Shown here one piece after another: positions 24,913-33,179 of a DNA stretch of 56,720 nt. Below the pieces are notes generated by a model, which had not been told where the DNA came from, made no database searches, and saw nothing but the letters and a program-made list of their open reading frames with translations. Numbering within the stretch: the first letter of the stretch is position 1; each line of letters starts with the position of its first letter. A program made the translations under genes and the position numbers. The stretch comes from an uncultured Pelagibacteraceae bacterium (GTDB taxonomy: Bacteria > Pseudomonadota > Alphaproteobacteria > Pelagibacterales > Pelagibacteraceae). Location: positions 1 through 56,720 of the forward strand of contig CABXRY010000005.1 of the NCBI GenBank assembly GCA_902514755.1, given 5' to 3'.

Positions 24913-25599
24913 ATGCAGTGGAATAATAAATATATCTATCCAAAGTCTACCAGATCAATTGTTGATGGTTCTAGGCATTATTCTGTAAATGAAGAAAGAT
25001 TACCCTCAGTTACAACAATATTAAAAGCAACTGAGTCTGAGGAAAAAAAAGCATCTCTACAAGCTTGGAAAGACAGAGTAGGTCATAAACAAGCTGAAAT
25101 CATTAAAAGAGAAGCTAGTAGCAGAGGAACCTCCATGCATGATTATATTGAAAAGTTTTTACTTGGTAAATTAAATTTAGATTTATTGGGAGACAACACA
25201 AGAGAAAGAATGATGGCAGATCAAATTATTGAAAATGGTCTAAGAAATAAATTAGATGAAATTTGGGGGTGTGAAGCTACTTTATACTATCCTGGAAAAT
25301 ATGCAGGTGCTGCTGACTGTGTTGGTGTTTATGAAAAACGTGAGACGATTATTGATTTTAAACAAAGCAATAAGCCTAAAAAAGAAGATTGGATTGAGGA
25401 TTATTATTTACAATGTGCAGCTTATGCTTTGGCACATGATACTGTTCATGGTTCAAAAATTTCTCAAGCTGTAATTTTGCTTTGCACTAAAGATAATATA
25501 TTTCAAAGATTTATAATAGATGGAGAGAGATTAAAAGATTTTCAGAATAAGTTTTTAGAAAAAGTTGAACAATTTTATGCACAAAGGAGAGCAAATTGA
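24913..25599 (+). CDS. PD-(D/E)XK exonuclease, MGME1-like / phage-exonuclease-like
   Basis: 228 residues from the ATG at 24913; a TTG at 24844 inside rmuC would add 23 poorly charged residues and is less likely. It opens with YSVNEERLPSVTTILKATE, then SSRGTSMHDYIEKFL. The nuclease core is YAGAADCVGVYEKRE with the metal-binding D, followed by TIIDFKQSN (the D-x-K pair) and DYYLQCAAYALAH. This layout matches the family of the mitochondrial exonuclease MGME1 and exonucleases of some marine phages. The stop overlaps the start of the next exonuclease (ATGA-type overlap of 4 bp). Confidence 0.8.
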   Translation: MQWNNKYIYPKSTRSIVDGSRHYSVNEERLPSVTTILKATESEEKKASLQAWKDRVGHKQAEIIKREASSRGTSMHDYIEKFLLGKLNLDLLGDNTRERMMADQIIENGLRNKLDEIWGCEATLYYPGKYAGAADCVGVYEKRETIIDFKQSNKPKKEDWIEDYYLQCAAYALAHDTVHGSKISQAVILLCTKDNIFQRFIIDGERLKDFQNKFLEKVEQFYAQRRAN

Positions 25600-27041
25600 A
25601 ATACGTAGTATGGGATATTGAAACAGACTCTGCGCAAACAGATTGGGCAACAATAATTGAAATTGGAGGAATTTTATTAGATGAAAACTTTATAGAATTA
25701 GAGCGTTTTTCAGCAAGATGTAGAATGCCTCAAGATAGAGTGCCATCTGCAACAGCTTTATGTATAAACAAATCAAATGTAGATTTATTGACTAAAGGCA
25801 ATCTAAGTCATTATGAAATGCTTAGCCAAGTTGAAAATAAGTTTAAAGAGTGGTCTCCTGCAACGTTTTTGGGTTATTCAAGTATTAATTTTGATGACGA
25901 GGTAATTAGAAAAGAATTCTTTAAATCTTTGAGAAAACCATATTTAACAAACACAGAAGGTAACGTAAGACATGATGCTCTAAACATTGTTAAAGCTGCA
26001 TTTGCTATTAATGATAATATTTTAAAAACAGAGCTAAACCCTAAGGGAAATAAGTCATTGAAACTAGAATCTCTTGCAAGGTTAAATGGGTTCGAGTCAG
26101 CTGGAGCTCACTCTGCATTATTTGACACTGAACTTACGGTTAAAGTTTTAGATTTAATAAAAAAAAAACAACCAGATATATGGATCGAATACTTTAAGAC
26201 AAGCAGTAAGGTTGTGGTTGAAAATTTAATTAAACAAGAAAATATTATTACTCTTAATGAATATTTTTATGGAAAAAGTTATCTATATTTATGTACACCT
26301 TTACACCCTAATTTTTGTTCTCATCCAGTTTATAAATGGGGGCAAGTTGTTGATTTAAAAGCTGATATAGAAGCCATTCAAAAACTTAATTATGAAGATC
26401 TTAAAAAAGAAATGAAAAAATCACCAAAGTTTTTAAGAACAGTAAAATCAAATAAGGCTCCTATAATTTTAGATAAAAGCTTTGCTTTAAAAGTAGATCC
26501 TTATAAGAAATTAGATCCTAATTTAATCAACAAAAGAGCTGAATTGGTAAAAACAAATGAAAAGTTTTCAAAAGATATTTCAAATATTTTAAGAGAAGCA
26601 GCTGAAGAAAAAATGGAAACCTCCTCCCAAGAAGATATTGAACCAGAAGAGTCTATTTATTCTGGGGGCTTTACATCAGCCAAAGATCAAGCATTATTTC
26701 CAAAATTTCATAATAGTGATTGGAAAGAAAAATTTGCATTGTTAGATAAATTTGAAGATGAAAGATTAATTACTTTTGGGCACGGTCTCATCTTCAATGA
26801 AGCACCAGAAATTTTACCAAAGGAAATTCACAAAAAAATAAAGAGAAGAATAGCCTCAAGAATTTTAAGCACAAACAAGGAGAAATGGTGGACAGTTTCT
26901 GCCTTTTATTCAGAGTGTGATGAGATTAGAGAAAATGAGGATAAGATGTTTTCATTCAAAACTGTAGACGAAAAGCTTAAATTTTTAGATGGAATTAATG
27001 AATATGTGATGAATTTAGAGCAAAAGTATTCAGATGCATAA
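25596..27041 (+). CDS. sbcB: Exodeoxyribonuclease I
   Basis: A 481-residue DnaQ-fold 3'-5' exonuclease specific for single strands. The DEDDh residues include D7 and E9 (WDIETD), the aspartate in INFDDEVI, and H-x5-D in AHSALFDTEL. The remaining length matches the SH3-like and C-terminal domains of E. coli ExoI (475 residues). ExoI acts in recombination and mismatch repair. It overlaps the preceding exonuclease by 4 bp. Confidence 0.9.
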   Translation: MKYVVWDIETDSAQTDWATIIEIGGILLDENFIELERFSARCRMPQDRVPSATALCINKSNVDLLTKGNLSHYEMLSQVENKFKEWSPATFLGYSSINFDDEVIRKEFFKSLRKPYLTNTEGNVRHDALNIVKAAFAINDNILKTELNPKGNKSLKLESLARLNGFESAGAHSALFDTELTVKVLDLIKKKQPDIWIEYFKTSSKVVVENLIKQENIITLNEYFYGKSYLYLCTPLHPNFCSHPVYKWGQVVDLKADIEAIQKLNYEDLKKEMKKSPKFLRTVKSNKAPIILDKSFALKVDPYKKLDPNLINKRAELVKTNEKFSKDISNILREAAEEKMETSSQEDIEPEESIYSGGFTSAKDQALFPKFHNSDWKEKFALLDKFEDERLITFGHGLIFNEAPEILPKEIHKKIKRRIASRILSTNKEKWWTVSAFYSECDEIRENEDKMFSFKTVDEKLKFLDGINEYVMNLEQKYSDA

Positions 27042-27107
27042 TTTAATAAATCAAAAAAATCTATATTTGCTCATTGAATAATCAATTGAATCAATTATAT
27101 CAGTAAT

Positions 27108-27425
27108 ATGCTAAATGATTTTAAAGATGAAGATTTTGATAGTAAAATAAAAAACGAGGACATTAGTATTTTGCAATTTTCTGCATCTTGGTGCAAACCC
27201 TGCCAAGTATTACGACCCATTCTTGAAAAGTTAAGTGAGGAATATAAGGATAAAGCTAATTTTTATTATGCGGATATTGAAGATGGTGGAATAAATACAG
27301 GTTCAGCCGCAGGTGTGCGTGGAGTTCCTACAGTTGTCATCTATAAAAAAGGTATAGAAGTAGATAGAAAAGTCGGTGGAGTTCCAGAAAGCCACATGAA
27401 AGAATTTTTAGATAAAAATATCTAG
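27108..27425 (+). CDS. Thioredoxin-like protein, 105 aa
   Basis: Thioredoxin fold with the redox motif WCKPC (C29, C32) rather than the standard WCGPC, and the cis-proline in VRGVPTVVIY. The length is that of thioredoxin itself. The Lys in the CxxC changes redox potential in other thioredoxins, so it may be a specialised paralogue. It is convergent with folC and overlaps its 3' end by 4 bp. Confidence 0.9.
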   Translation: MLNDFKDEDFDSKIKNEDISILQFSASWCKPCQVLRPILEKLSEEYKDKANFYYADIEDGGINTGSAAGVRGVPTVVIYKKGIEVDRKVGGVPESHMKEFLDKNI

Positions 27426-28690
27426 TTAGCGCTTAATACTTCTCCAGCCAAATAAAGAGATCCTGTAATCAATATTATATCGTTTTCCTTGACCGGAATT
27501 GACCTAATAGCTTCTTCTACACTTTCCATATAATTGATATTTTTGAAGTTACTTAGCTTATCTTTTAGCTCTTTTCCTTTAATTGAGTTTGGTTGATTAG
27601 GAATATCAATAGTGGTCAAGGTTTTAACATCCTTAAAGAAACTCATGTATTCGTTATGATCTTTATTAGCCATCATTCCTAGAATGATATGTTTGTTACA
27701 ATTTAAACTTTCTAAATATTCATTTAATACTTTTGCTCCTAAAGGATTATGAGAACCATCAACAAAAAGTTGATGATCTTTTGCAAGCTCTTTAAGTTTA
27801 CCTGATTTAATTTCTTGTAATCTTGCAATACTATTTATTTTTGTAATTCCTTGTTGGATATGTTTATTTTTAATATCAAAATCTTTTAATACTCTTAAAG
27901 TTGCAATAGCTGTAGAGATATTCTCTAATTGAAATTGTCCTTTAACATTCGGCATGGGTAATTTTACTCCACCTGTTTGATCCTCATAATAAAAGAAATT
28001 GTTTTCTTTCATTGTAAAACTATAATTTTCATTATGAAAAAACTTGTTTGAATTATTATTTAAGATTGTTTTTTTAATACTATCTGTAATTTTTTTGGAA
28101 CTTTGTTTTGCAACTATAATATTTGAATTTAAAAGAGTTGAAGTTTTCTCATAAATAATTTTTTCAACAGTTTGTTCATTTTCAGGTAACCAATCTAAAT
28201 GATCAAGGCCAATAGAAGTTACAATACTCGCTAGATTATCTTTAAGTATATTTGTCGCGTCAAACCTATGAAATAAGCCAGTTTCTATTAGATTGATATT
28301 ATCTGGATATTGAGAGGCTTTTAAAAAATAAGCTGCAGTTAATATCTCAAAAAAAGTAATTGGTTCGTTATTGTTAGCACTTTCAATTACTTGAAACAAA
28401 CTTACTAATTCTTCATCATCAAGTTCTTCATTGTTAAAAACAAATCTTTCGTTAATACTTTTGATGTGTGGACTAGTGTAGATATTACATTTGATATTTG
28501 CTTCTTTTAAGATAGCAAAAATTGCTTGGATGGTTGAATATTTTCCATTTGTGCCAACAATTGAAATTGCTTTAAGTTTATCTTGAGGGTTTCCTAATCT
28601 TTGACAGAGATTTTGGATACGATCTAAACTTAGATCTATTTCTTTAGGATGCAGCTCTTGTAAGCGACTGACTATCTTCTGAAGTTTCAT
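27422..28690 (-). CDS. folC: Dihydrofolate synthase / folylpolyglutamate synthase
   Basis: A Mur-ligase-family enzyme of 422 residues that adds glutamate to dihydropteroate and folates. The LHPKEIDLSLDRI opening, the P-loop at 46-53, SIGLDHLDWL, and FVDGSHNPLGAKVL (ATP/glutamate region) are present. The P-loop reads GTNGKYST; the family has GTNGKGS, so the glycine after the catalytic lysine is tyrosine. Its first 47 bp overlap the end of accD; conserved family residues begin within the overlap, so the start is real. Confidence 0.92.
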   Translation of the reverse strand: MKLQKIVSRLQELHPKEIDLSLDRIQNLCQRLGNPQDKLKAISIVGTNGKYSTIQAIFAILKEANIKCNIYTSPHIKSINERFVFNNEELDDEELVSLFQVIESANNNEPITFFEILTAAYFLKASQYPDNINLIETGLFHRFDATNILKDNLASIVTSIGLDHLDWLPENEQTVEKIIYEKTSTLLNSNIIVAKQSSKKITDSIKKTILNNNSNKFFHNENYSFTMKENNFFYYEDQTGGVKLPMPNVKGQFQLENISTAIATLRVLKDFDIKNKHIQQGITKINSIARLQEIKSGKLKELAKDHQLFVDGSHNPLGAKVLNEYLESLNCNKHIILGMMANKDHNEYMSFFKDVKTLTTIDIPNQPNSIKGKELKDKLSNFKNINYMESVEEAIRSIPVKENDIILITGSLYLAGEVLSAN

Positions 28691-29573
28691 TTTGCACAGA
28701 ACTTATATCAGAATTTTGCTTTAACAATATTGATAATAAAGTTCCTATTTTTGATGCAAGATCTTTACGCTCGACAATTAAATCAACAAAACCTGTTTTT
28801 TCAACATATTCACTTTTCTGAAATCCTTCAGGTAATTCCTCTTTGACGGTTCCTTGAATAACTCTAGCACCTGCAAAAGCTATTAATGCACCTGGTTCAG
28901 CGATATGAATATCACCAAGCATTGCATAAGATGCTGTAATACCACCTGCTGTTGGATCAGTAATGCATACTAAATATGGTAAACCATTTTTCTTTAATTC
29001 ATTAATTGCAAGTGTTGTTCTAGTCATTTGAGACAGAGATATTAAGCTTTCCATCATTCTCATTCCACCACCAGCACTGATACATAAAAAAGGAGTTTGG
29101 TTTTCAATAGCATGTTGAATTCCATATAAGAATGCTTCTCCCTCAGCTGCAGCCATTGAAGCTCCTAGAAAGTCAAAATCTGATGCAACCGCTGTGATTT
29201 TAATGTTGTTAATAGTTCCACAAGCAACCATCATTCCACACTCCATACCAGTTTTTTTACGAGCAGTTTTTAATCTATCTTTATAAGATTTTGAATCAGT
29301 CCAATTTAAAGGATCATCTTTTGGAATAGGTGTTTTAAATATTTCATAATTATTTTTACCGAACAGGATATCAAATCTTTGACTTGGTTTAATTCGATGA
29401 TGTCTGTTACAGTCTGGACATACCCATAAATTATTGGCTAAATCTTTTTTTAGTATTGGTCCTTTACAACATGAAGTCCAATCACTTTTAGCTATATCTT
29501 CCTTAGAAGCTCTTTCATGAAAAGCAGTTTTAATTTTCTCACCAGCCTTAATTATTTTTGTAATCCAGTTCAT
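28644..29573 (-). CDS. accD: Acetyl-CoA carboxylase carboxyltransferase subunit beta
   Basis: The 309-residue partner of AccA in malonyl-CoA formation. The crotonase-like core shows ASDFDFLGASMA, SAGGGMRMMESLISLSQM and DPTAGGITASYAMLGDI, with FAGARVIQGT later. The N-terminal zinc ribbon has C52 and C55, but the first pair is C35-C36, adjacent instead of C-x2-C, so metal binding may be altered. It follows trpA with a 4-bp overlap, the usual alphaproteobacterial order. Confidence 0.95.
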   Translation of the reverse strand: MNWITKIIKAGEKIKTAFHERASKEDIAKSDWTSCCKGPILKKDLANNLWVCPDCNRHHRIKPSQRFDILFGKNNYEIFKTPIPKDDPLNWTDSKSYKDRLKTARKKTGMECGMMVACGTINNIKITAVASDFDFLGASMAAAEGEAFLYGIQHAIENQTPFLCISAGGGMRMMESLISLSQMTRTTLAINELKKNGLPYLVCITDPTAGGITASYAMLGDIHIAEPGALIAFAGARVIQGTVKEELPEGFQKSEYVEKTGFVDLIVERKDLASKIGTLLSILLKQNSDISSVQNETSEDSQSLTRAAS

Positions 29574-30370
29574 ATAATTTTATTTTTCAATCTCTTGACG
29601 ATATTAGTAACATTTGTGACAGTATTTTGTCTTTTATTAATTGAATTAGAAATTTCCTTACAAATTGCACTTCCAACAACTAATCCATCAGCCTTTTTGA
29701 GCGATTTTATTGTTTTTTCAGTAATTCCGAAACCAATCACGACATTCTTAGATTTATTTTGATTTTTTATTTTATTGTATCTTTTCAATATTTTTTTAGG
29801 TGAAACTTTCAATTTGCCCCCAGTTGTTGAAAGCATACTTATATAATAAACCATATCATGAGAATCTTTGATTATTTTTTTTAATCTTATCTCAGATGTA
29901 GTAGGTGATACTAATTGAATAAAGTTAATTCCTTTTTTTTTACATTTAGCAGCAAAACTTTTGTTTTCTGGATAAGGTAAATCTACAACAATTAATCCAT
30001 CAACTTTTGATTTTTTACATTTTTCTAGAAATTTATTTTCATTGTATTGAAAAATCATGTTGTAGTAGCCCATTAGAATAATAGGTTTATTTTTTTTCTT
30101 ACTTTTAAAATCTTTAGCTATTGAAAATATGTCATTAATTTTAATTCCATTTTTAATGGCACGATAAGCACTGGTTTGTATTTGGCCACCGTCTGCAATA
30201 GGTGTGTTATGCGGAAAGCCTAATTCACAAATGTCTGCATAATTAGAAATTGATTTTAATATCTCTAAAGATCTTTTTTTAGTATTATCTCCAGCTACCG
30301 TGTAAGTAAGTAAAGCTGGTCTATTTTCATTTTTAGCATTTTGAAAAGCCTGATTAATTAAAGAAGTCAT
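29570..30370 (-). CDS. trpA: Tryptophan synthase alpha chain
   Basis: A 266-residue TIM barrel that cleaves indole-3-glycerol phosphate. The catalytic residues are in place: E49 (CELGFP) and D60 (IADG). The surrounding loop differs from the family (FSDPMADGPTIQ appears as HNTPIADGGQIQ). C-terminal phosphate-binding motifs GFGITEK and GSAI fit. Start and stop both overlap neighbours (trpB, accD). Confidence 0.93.
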   Translation of the reverse strand: MTSLINQAFQNAKNENRPALLTYTVAGDNTKKRSLEILKSISNYADICELGFPHNTPIADGGQIQTSAYRAIKNGIKINDIFSIAKDFKSKKKNKPIILMGYYNMIFQYNENKFLEKCKKSKVDGLIVVDLPYPENKSFAAKCKKKGINFIQLVSPTTSEIRLKKIIKDSHDMVYYISMLSTTGGKLKVSPKKILKRYNKIKNQNKSKNVVIGFGITEKTIKSLKKADGLVVGSAICKEISNSINKRQNTVTNVTNIVKRLKNKII

Positions 30371-31599
30371 TATTTTTTACCTAATCTTTCTTTTAAAATA
30401 TCTCTATCTTTTTTTGCATCACCACATGAATTTACAATTATAATTGTATCTTTACTTAATTTAGGAGCAATTTTAATTGCTTCTGCAAATGCGTGACTTG
30501 GTTCAAGACTAGGATTTAAATTTTCAAATTTAGTTACCATTTGATGTGCATTCAATGCTTCTTCATCTGTTGCATATGTATATCTTGCTCTTTTAGTATC
30601 CTTTAAAAAACAGTGCATAGGACTTACACCAGGATAGTCCAGACCAGCACTTATAGACTCAGTCTCATTTATTTGTCCCTCTTTATTCTGACATACATAA
30701 GAGGCTGCTCCATGCAATATTCCAATTTTAGTTTTACGGCTTAATGGAGCTGCGTGCAGTTTTGAATTTTTAGGTCCACCCGCCTCAACACCAATTAATT
30801 CAATCTTTTTTTTATCATAGTCAATAAACTCGCTCCAAAATCCATATGCTGAACTTCCGCCGCCAACACAGTTAATTAATTTTATTTTATTTGGTATTTT
30901 TTTAAATTCTAATTTTAATTGTACTTTTAATTCTCTAGAAATTTGTGCGGTGCTCCAGCCACAGATTTTTACAAATATATTAGGACCAACAGTGCTTCCA
31001 ACACACATGTGTGTGTTATCGCAATTTGAGACCCAGTATCTCATACATTCACTTACAGCATCAACTAAAGTTTGACTTCCAGAGTAAACAGGAACTATCT
31101 CAGCTCCATTTTTTCTCATTGCATCACAGTTAGGTTTTTGTCTTTTTATATCCTTTGCACCCATAAATATTTTACATTTAAGACCAAATTTTTTAGCTGC
31201 CATACTAAGCATTTTTCCTGCATAACCTGCTCCAGTGTCTCCAACTATGTATTTTTTACCCATTGCTTTACAAATAAGAGCATGAACAGTTGCGTTATAA
31301 ATTTTGTGTGCACCTCCATTTGCCTCGGAGACAACTTTTGCCCAAATTTGAGCACCACCTAATTGATTTGTTAAATTATCAAGTTTTACAAATGAGGTAG
31401 GAGCTCCAATATAGTTTTTGAAATAATGATCTCTTTTTTTAATAAATTTTTTATCTTTTCTTAGTTTTTTAAATTCATTTGTTAAATCTTCGACAGGCTT
31501 TTTTAAGGTCTCAGGAATAAAACTTCCTCCAAATTTACCACCCCAAAACCCATGTTGATCATGCTGATCAATTAATGGAATTCCTTTTTTAAGTTTCAT
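30370..31599 (-). CDS. trpB: Tryptophan synthase beta chain, divergent
   Basis: 409 residues of fold type II PLP enzyme between trpF and trpA. The Schiff-base lysine is K99 (GGAHK), the phosphate loop GGGSSA is at 246-251, and SISAGLDYPGVSP at 315-327 is recognisable. But the catalytic ETGAGQHG appears as DTGAGYAG (D121, Y126, A127), REDL before the lysine is lost, and the serine near the PLP nitrogen (Salmonella S377) is C392. Position and homology support TrpB; the chemistry may be altered. Confidence 0.88.
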   Translation of the reverse strand: MKLKKGIPLIDQHDQHGFWGGKFGGSFIPETLKKPVEDLTNEFKKLRKDKKFIKKRDHYFKNYIGAPTSFVKLDNLTNQLGGAQIWAKVVSEANGGAHKIYNATVHALICKAMGKKYIVGDTGAGYAGKMLSMAAKKFGLKCKIFMGAKDIKRQKPNCDAMRKNGAEIVPVYSGSQTLVDAVSECMRYWVSNCDNTHMCVGSTVGPNIFVKICGWSTAQISRELKVQLKLEFKKIPNKIKLINCVGGGSSAYGFWSEFIDYDKKKIELIGVEAGGPKNSKLHAAPLSRKTKIGILHGAASYVCQNKEGQINETESISAGLDYPGVSPMHCFLKDTKRARYTYATDEEALNAHQMVTKFENLNPSLEPSHAFAEAIKIAPKLSKDTIIIVNSCGDAKKDRDILKERLGKK

Positions 31600-32215
31600 T
31601 GTGTACCTGTTTTATCTTATTTAAAAATATATCTATTTTGGATTTATCTTTTACCCCAGAAGTTTCTAGACCCCCAGATATATCTATAATATCTGCTATT
31701 TTTTTATAATTTTCAAGATTATCATTTATTTGTATGTTCCCAGCTAGCATTAATGGTTTGTTAAGCTTTATTTTTTGAATAAGCTCATGGTCAAAAGCCA
31801 TACTTTTTTCGTAGCCTTTGCTATCAAATAAATAAATATCAGTTACCTCAGAAAACAAATTATATTTTTGAACGTCACTTTTATCTTTTATAGTTAAAGC
31901 GGTAATAATTTTCTTATTATACTTTTTTTTAATTTCTTTAATTTCTTCAGGTGAACAGTCATATATTTGATAATAATCAAAAGGTAGATGTTTAATTTTC
32001 TCTAAAATTTCTTTATCAGGTTTAACTAGCACAGCCACAAAGTAAGAATTTTTTTTATCTAATTTTAATAATTCATTTAGCTTTTCCATCTCAACATACC
32101 TTGAGCTTTTTTTATAATTACAAATAAAACCAATAAATTGAGGTGGATATTGATGGTTAATTATAAATTTAAGAGTATCAAGATCTGAGATCCCACAAAT
32201 CTTAGAACCTTTCAT
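31589..32215 (-). CDS. trpF: Phosphoribosylanthranilate isomerase, divergent
   Basis: 208 residues with the family opening KICGI (catalytic C7) and the catalytic aspartate at D131 (LFDSK). The phosphate-binding GGTG after that aspartate is replaced by GYEK, and the QLHG strand is changed to QIYD. LAGNI and SGGLETSGVKD near the C-terminus still match. Overlaps trpB by 11 bp and pyrF by one base. Confidence 0.88.
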   Translation of the reverse strand: MKGSKICGISDLDTLKFIINHQYPPQFIGFICNYKKSSRYVEMEKLNELLKLDKKNSYFVAVLVKPDKEILEKIKHLPFDYYQIYDCSPEEIKEIKKKYNKKIITALTIKDKSDVQKYNLFSEVTDIYLFDSKGYEKSMAFDHELIQKIKLNKPLMLAGNIQINDNLENYKKIADIIDISGGLETSGVKDKSKIDIFLNKIKQVHNET

Positions 32216-32886
32216 TAGTTTAAATGATTGATTAATGTTTGAATGTTATTTTTAATATTACCTTTAGTAATAGGCCTTCCAATTACAAGCCAATCACTTC
32301 CATTTTTATATGCCTGTTTGGGGGTTAAAACTCTTTTTTGATCATTAAATTTTGTATCAAATCTTATTCCAGGTGTAATAATTTCTTTTTTAAATACTTT
32401 TCTAACTATTTTAACTTCTTGTGCACTACAAACAATGGCATCTAATTTTGCTTTATTAGCTAACATAGCTTGTTGAAAGACCAATTTTTTAACATCTTTA
32501 TTGAAACCAATTTCATAAAGAGCTTTATTGTCTAATGATGTTAGAATTGTAACTCCTACTAATTTAGTTCTACCAGAAACTTTCTTTGCTGCTTTTAATG
32601 CTTCCAATCCAGAGCTAATATGCATAGTACAATAATTAAATTTAAGATCTTTAATTGCCTTTATAGCTGAAGCACAAGTATTTGGGATATCTGAAAATTT
32701 GTAATCTCCAAAAGTTATTTGATTTTTTAATTGTGAAACAAATTTTCTTCCATTTTTGGAATTTAAAAACTCTAATCCAAATTTGTAACCTATCTTTAAT
32801 TTGGAAGTTTTTGATTTTTCAATTATTTTTTTAATTCTTGGAATATTTGTGCTGTCACAAGCTATGAATATTTTATTCTTCTTCAT
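32215..32886 (-). CDS. pyrF: Orotidine 5'-phosphate decarboxylase
   Basis: The last step of UMP synthesis. The 223-residue TIM barrel has the catalytic array in FGDYKFSDIPNT (D and K with the second D) plus the earlier KIG lysine, and ITPGIR and VIGRPITK for phosphate binding. It lies between ihfB and trpF as in most alphaproteobacteria, starting 14 bp inside the ihfB end. Confidence 0.95.
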   Translation of the reverse strand: MKKNKIFIACDSTNIPRIKKIIEKSKTSKLKIGYKFGLEFLNSKNGRKFVSQLKNQITFGDYKFSDIPNTCASAIKAIKDLKFNYCTMHISSGLEALKAAKKVSGRTKLVGVTILTSLDNKALYEIGFNKDVKKLVFQQAMLANKAKLDAIVCSAQEVKIVRKVFKKEIITPGIRFDTKFNDQKRVLTPKQAYKNGSDWLVIGRPITKGNIKNNIQTLINHLN

Positions 32887-33166
32887 TGTTTAATTTTTTA
32901 AACAAGTCTTTTGACATTTTAAAGTGAATTGTTTTTTTTTGAGGTGTATTGACTTTCTCTCCTGTTTTTGGATTTCTTGAAATTCTTGCTTTTTGGATAT
33001 TTGTTGAAAATACACCAAAACCTCTTAATTCAACTCTATCTCCTCTTTTAAGGGCATTTTTAATTTCACCAAGAATAATATTAGTAAATTTTTCTAGGTC
33101 TTTTTTTAAAAAATTTGGATAATTATCAGATAGTTGTTTTAAAAGCTTTGATTTTACAATAGCCAA
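32873..33166 (-). CDS. ihfB: HU/IHF family DNA-bending protein (IHF beta)
   Basis: 97 residues with the HU/IHF signature GFGVFSTNIQKARISRNPKTGEKV, containing the DNA-intercalating proline region. The position after rpsA is the standard one for the IHF beta subunit. It helps DNA bending in replication, recombination and transcription. Confidence 0.93.
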   Translation of the reverse strand: MAIVKSKLLKQLSDNYPNFLKKDLEKFTNIILGEIKNALKRGDRVELRGFGVFSTNIQKARISRNPKTGEKVNTPQKKTIHFKMSKDLFKKLNNEEE

Positions 33167-33179
33167 TTTTAATCTTCTT

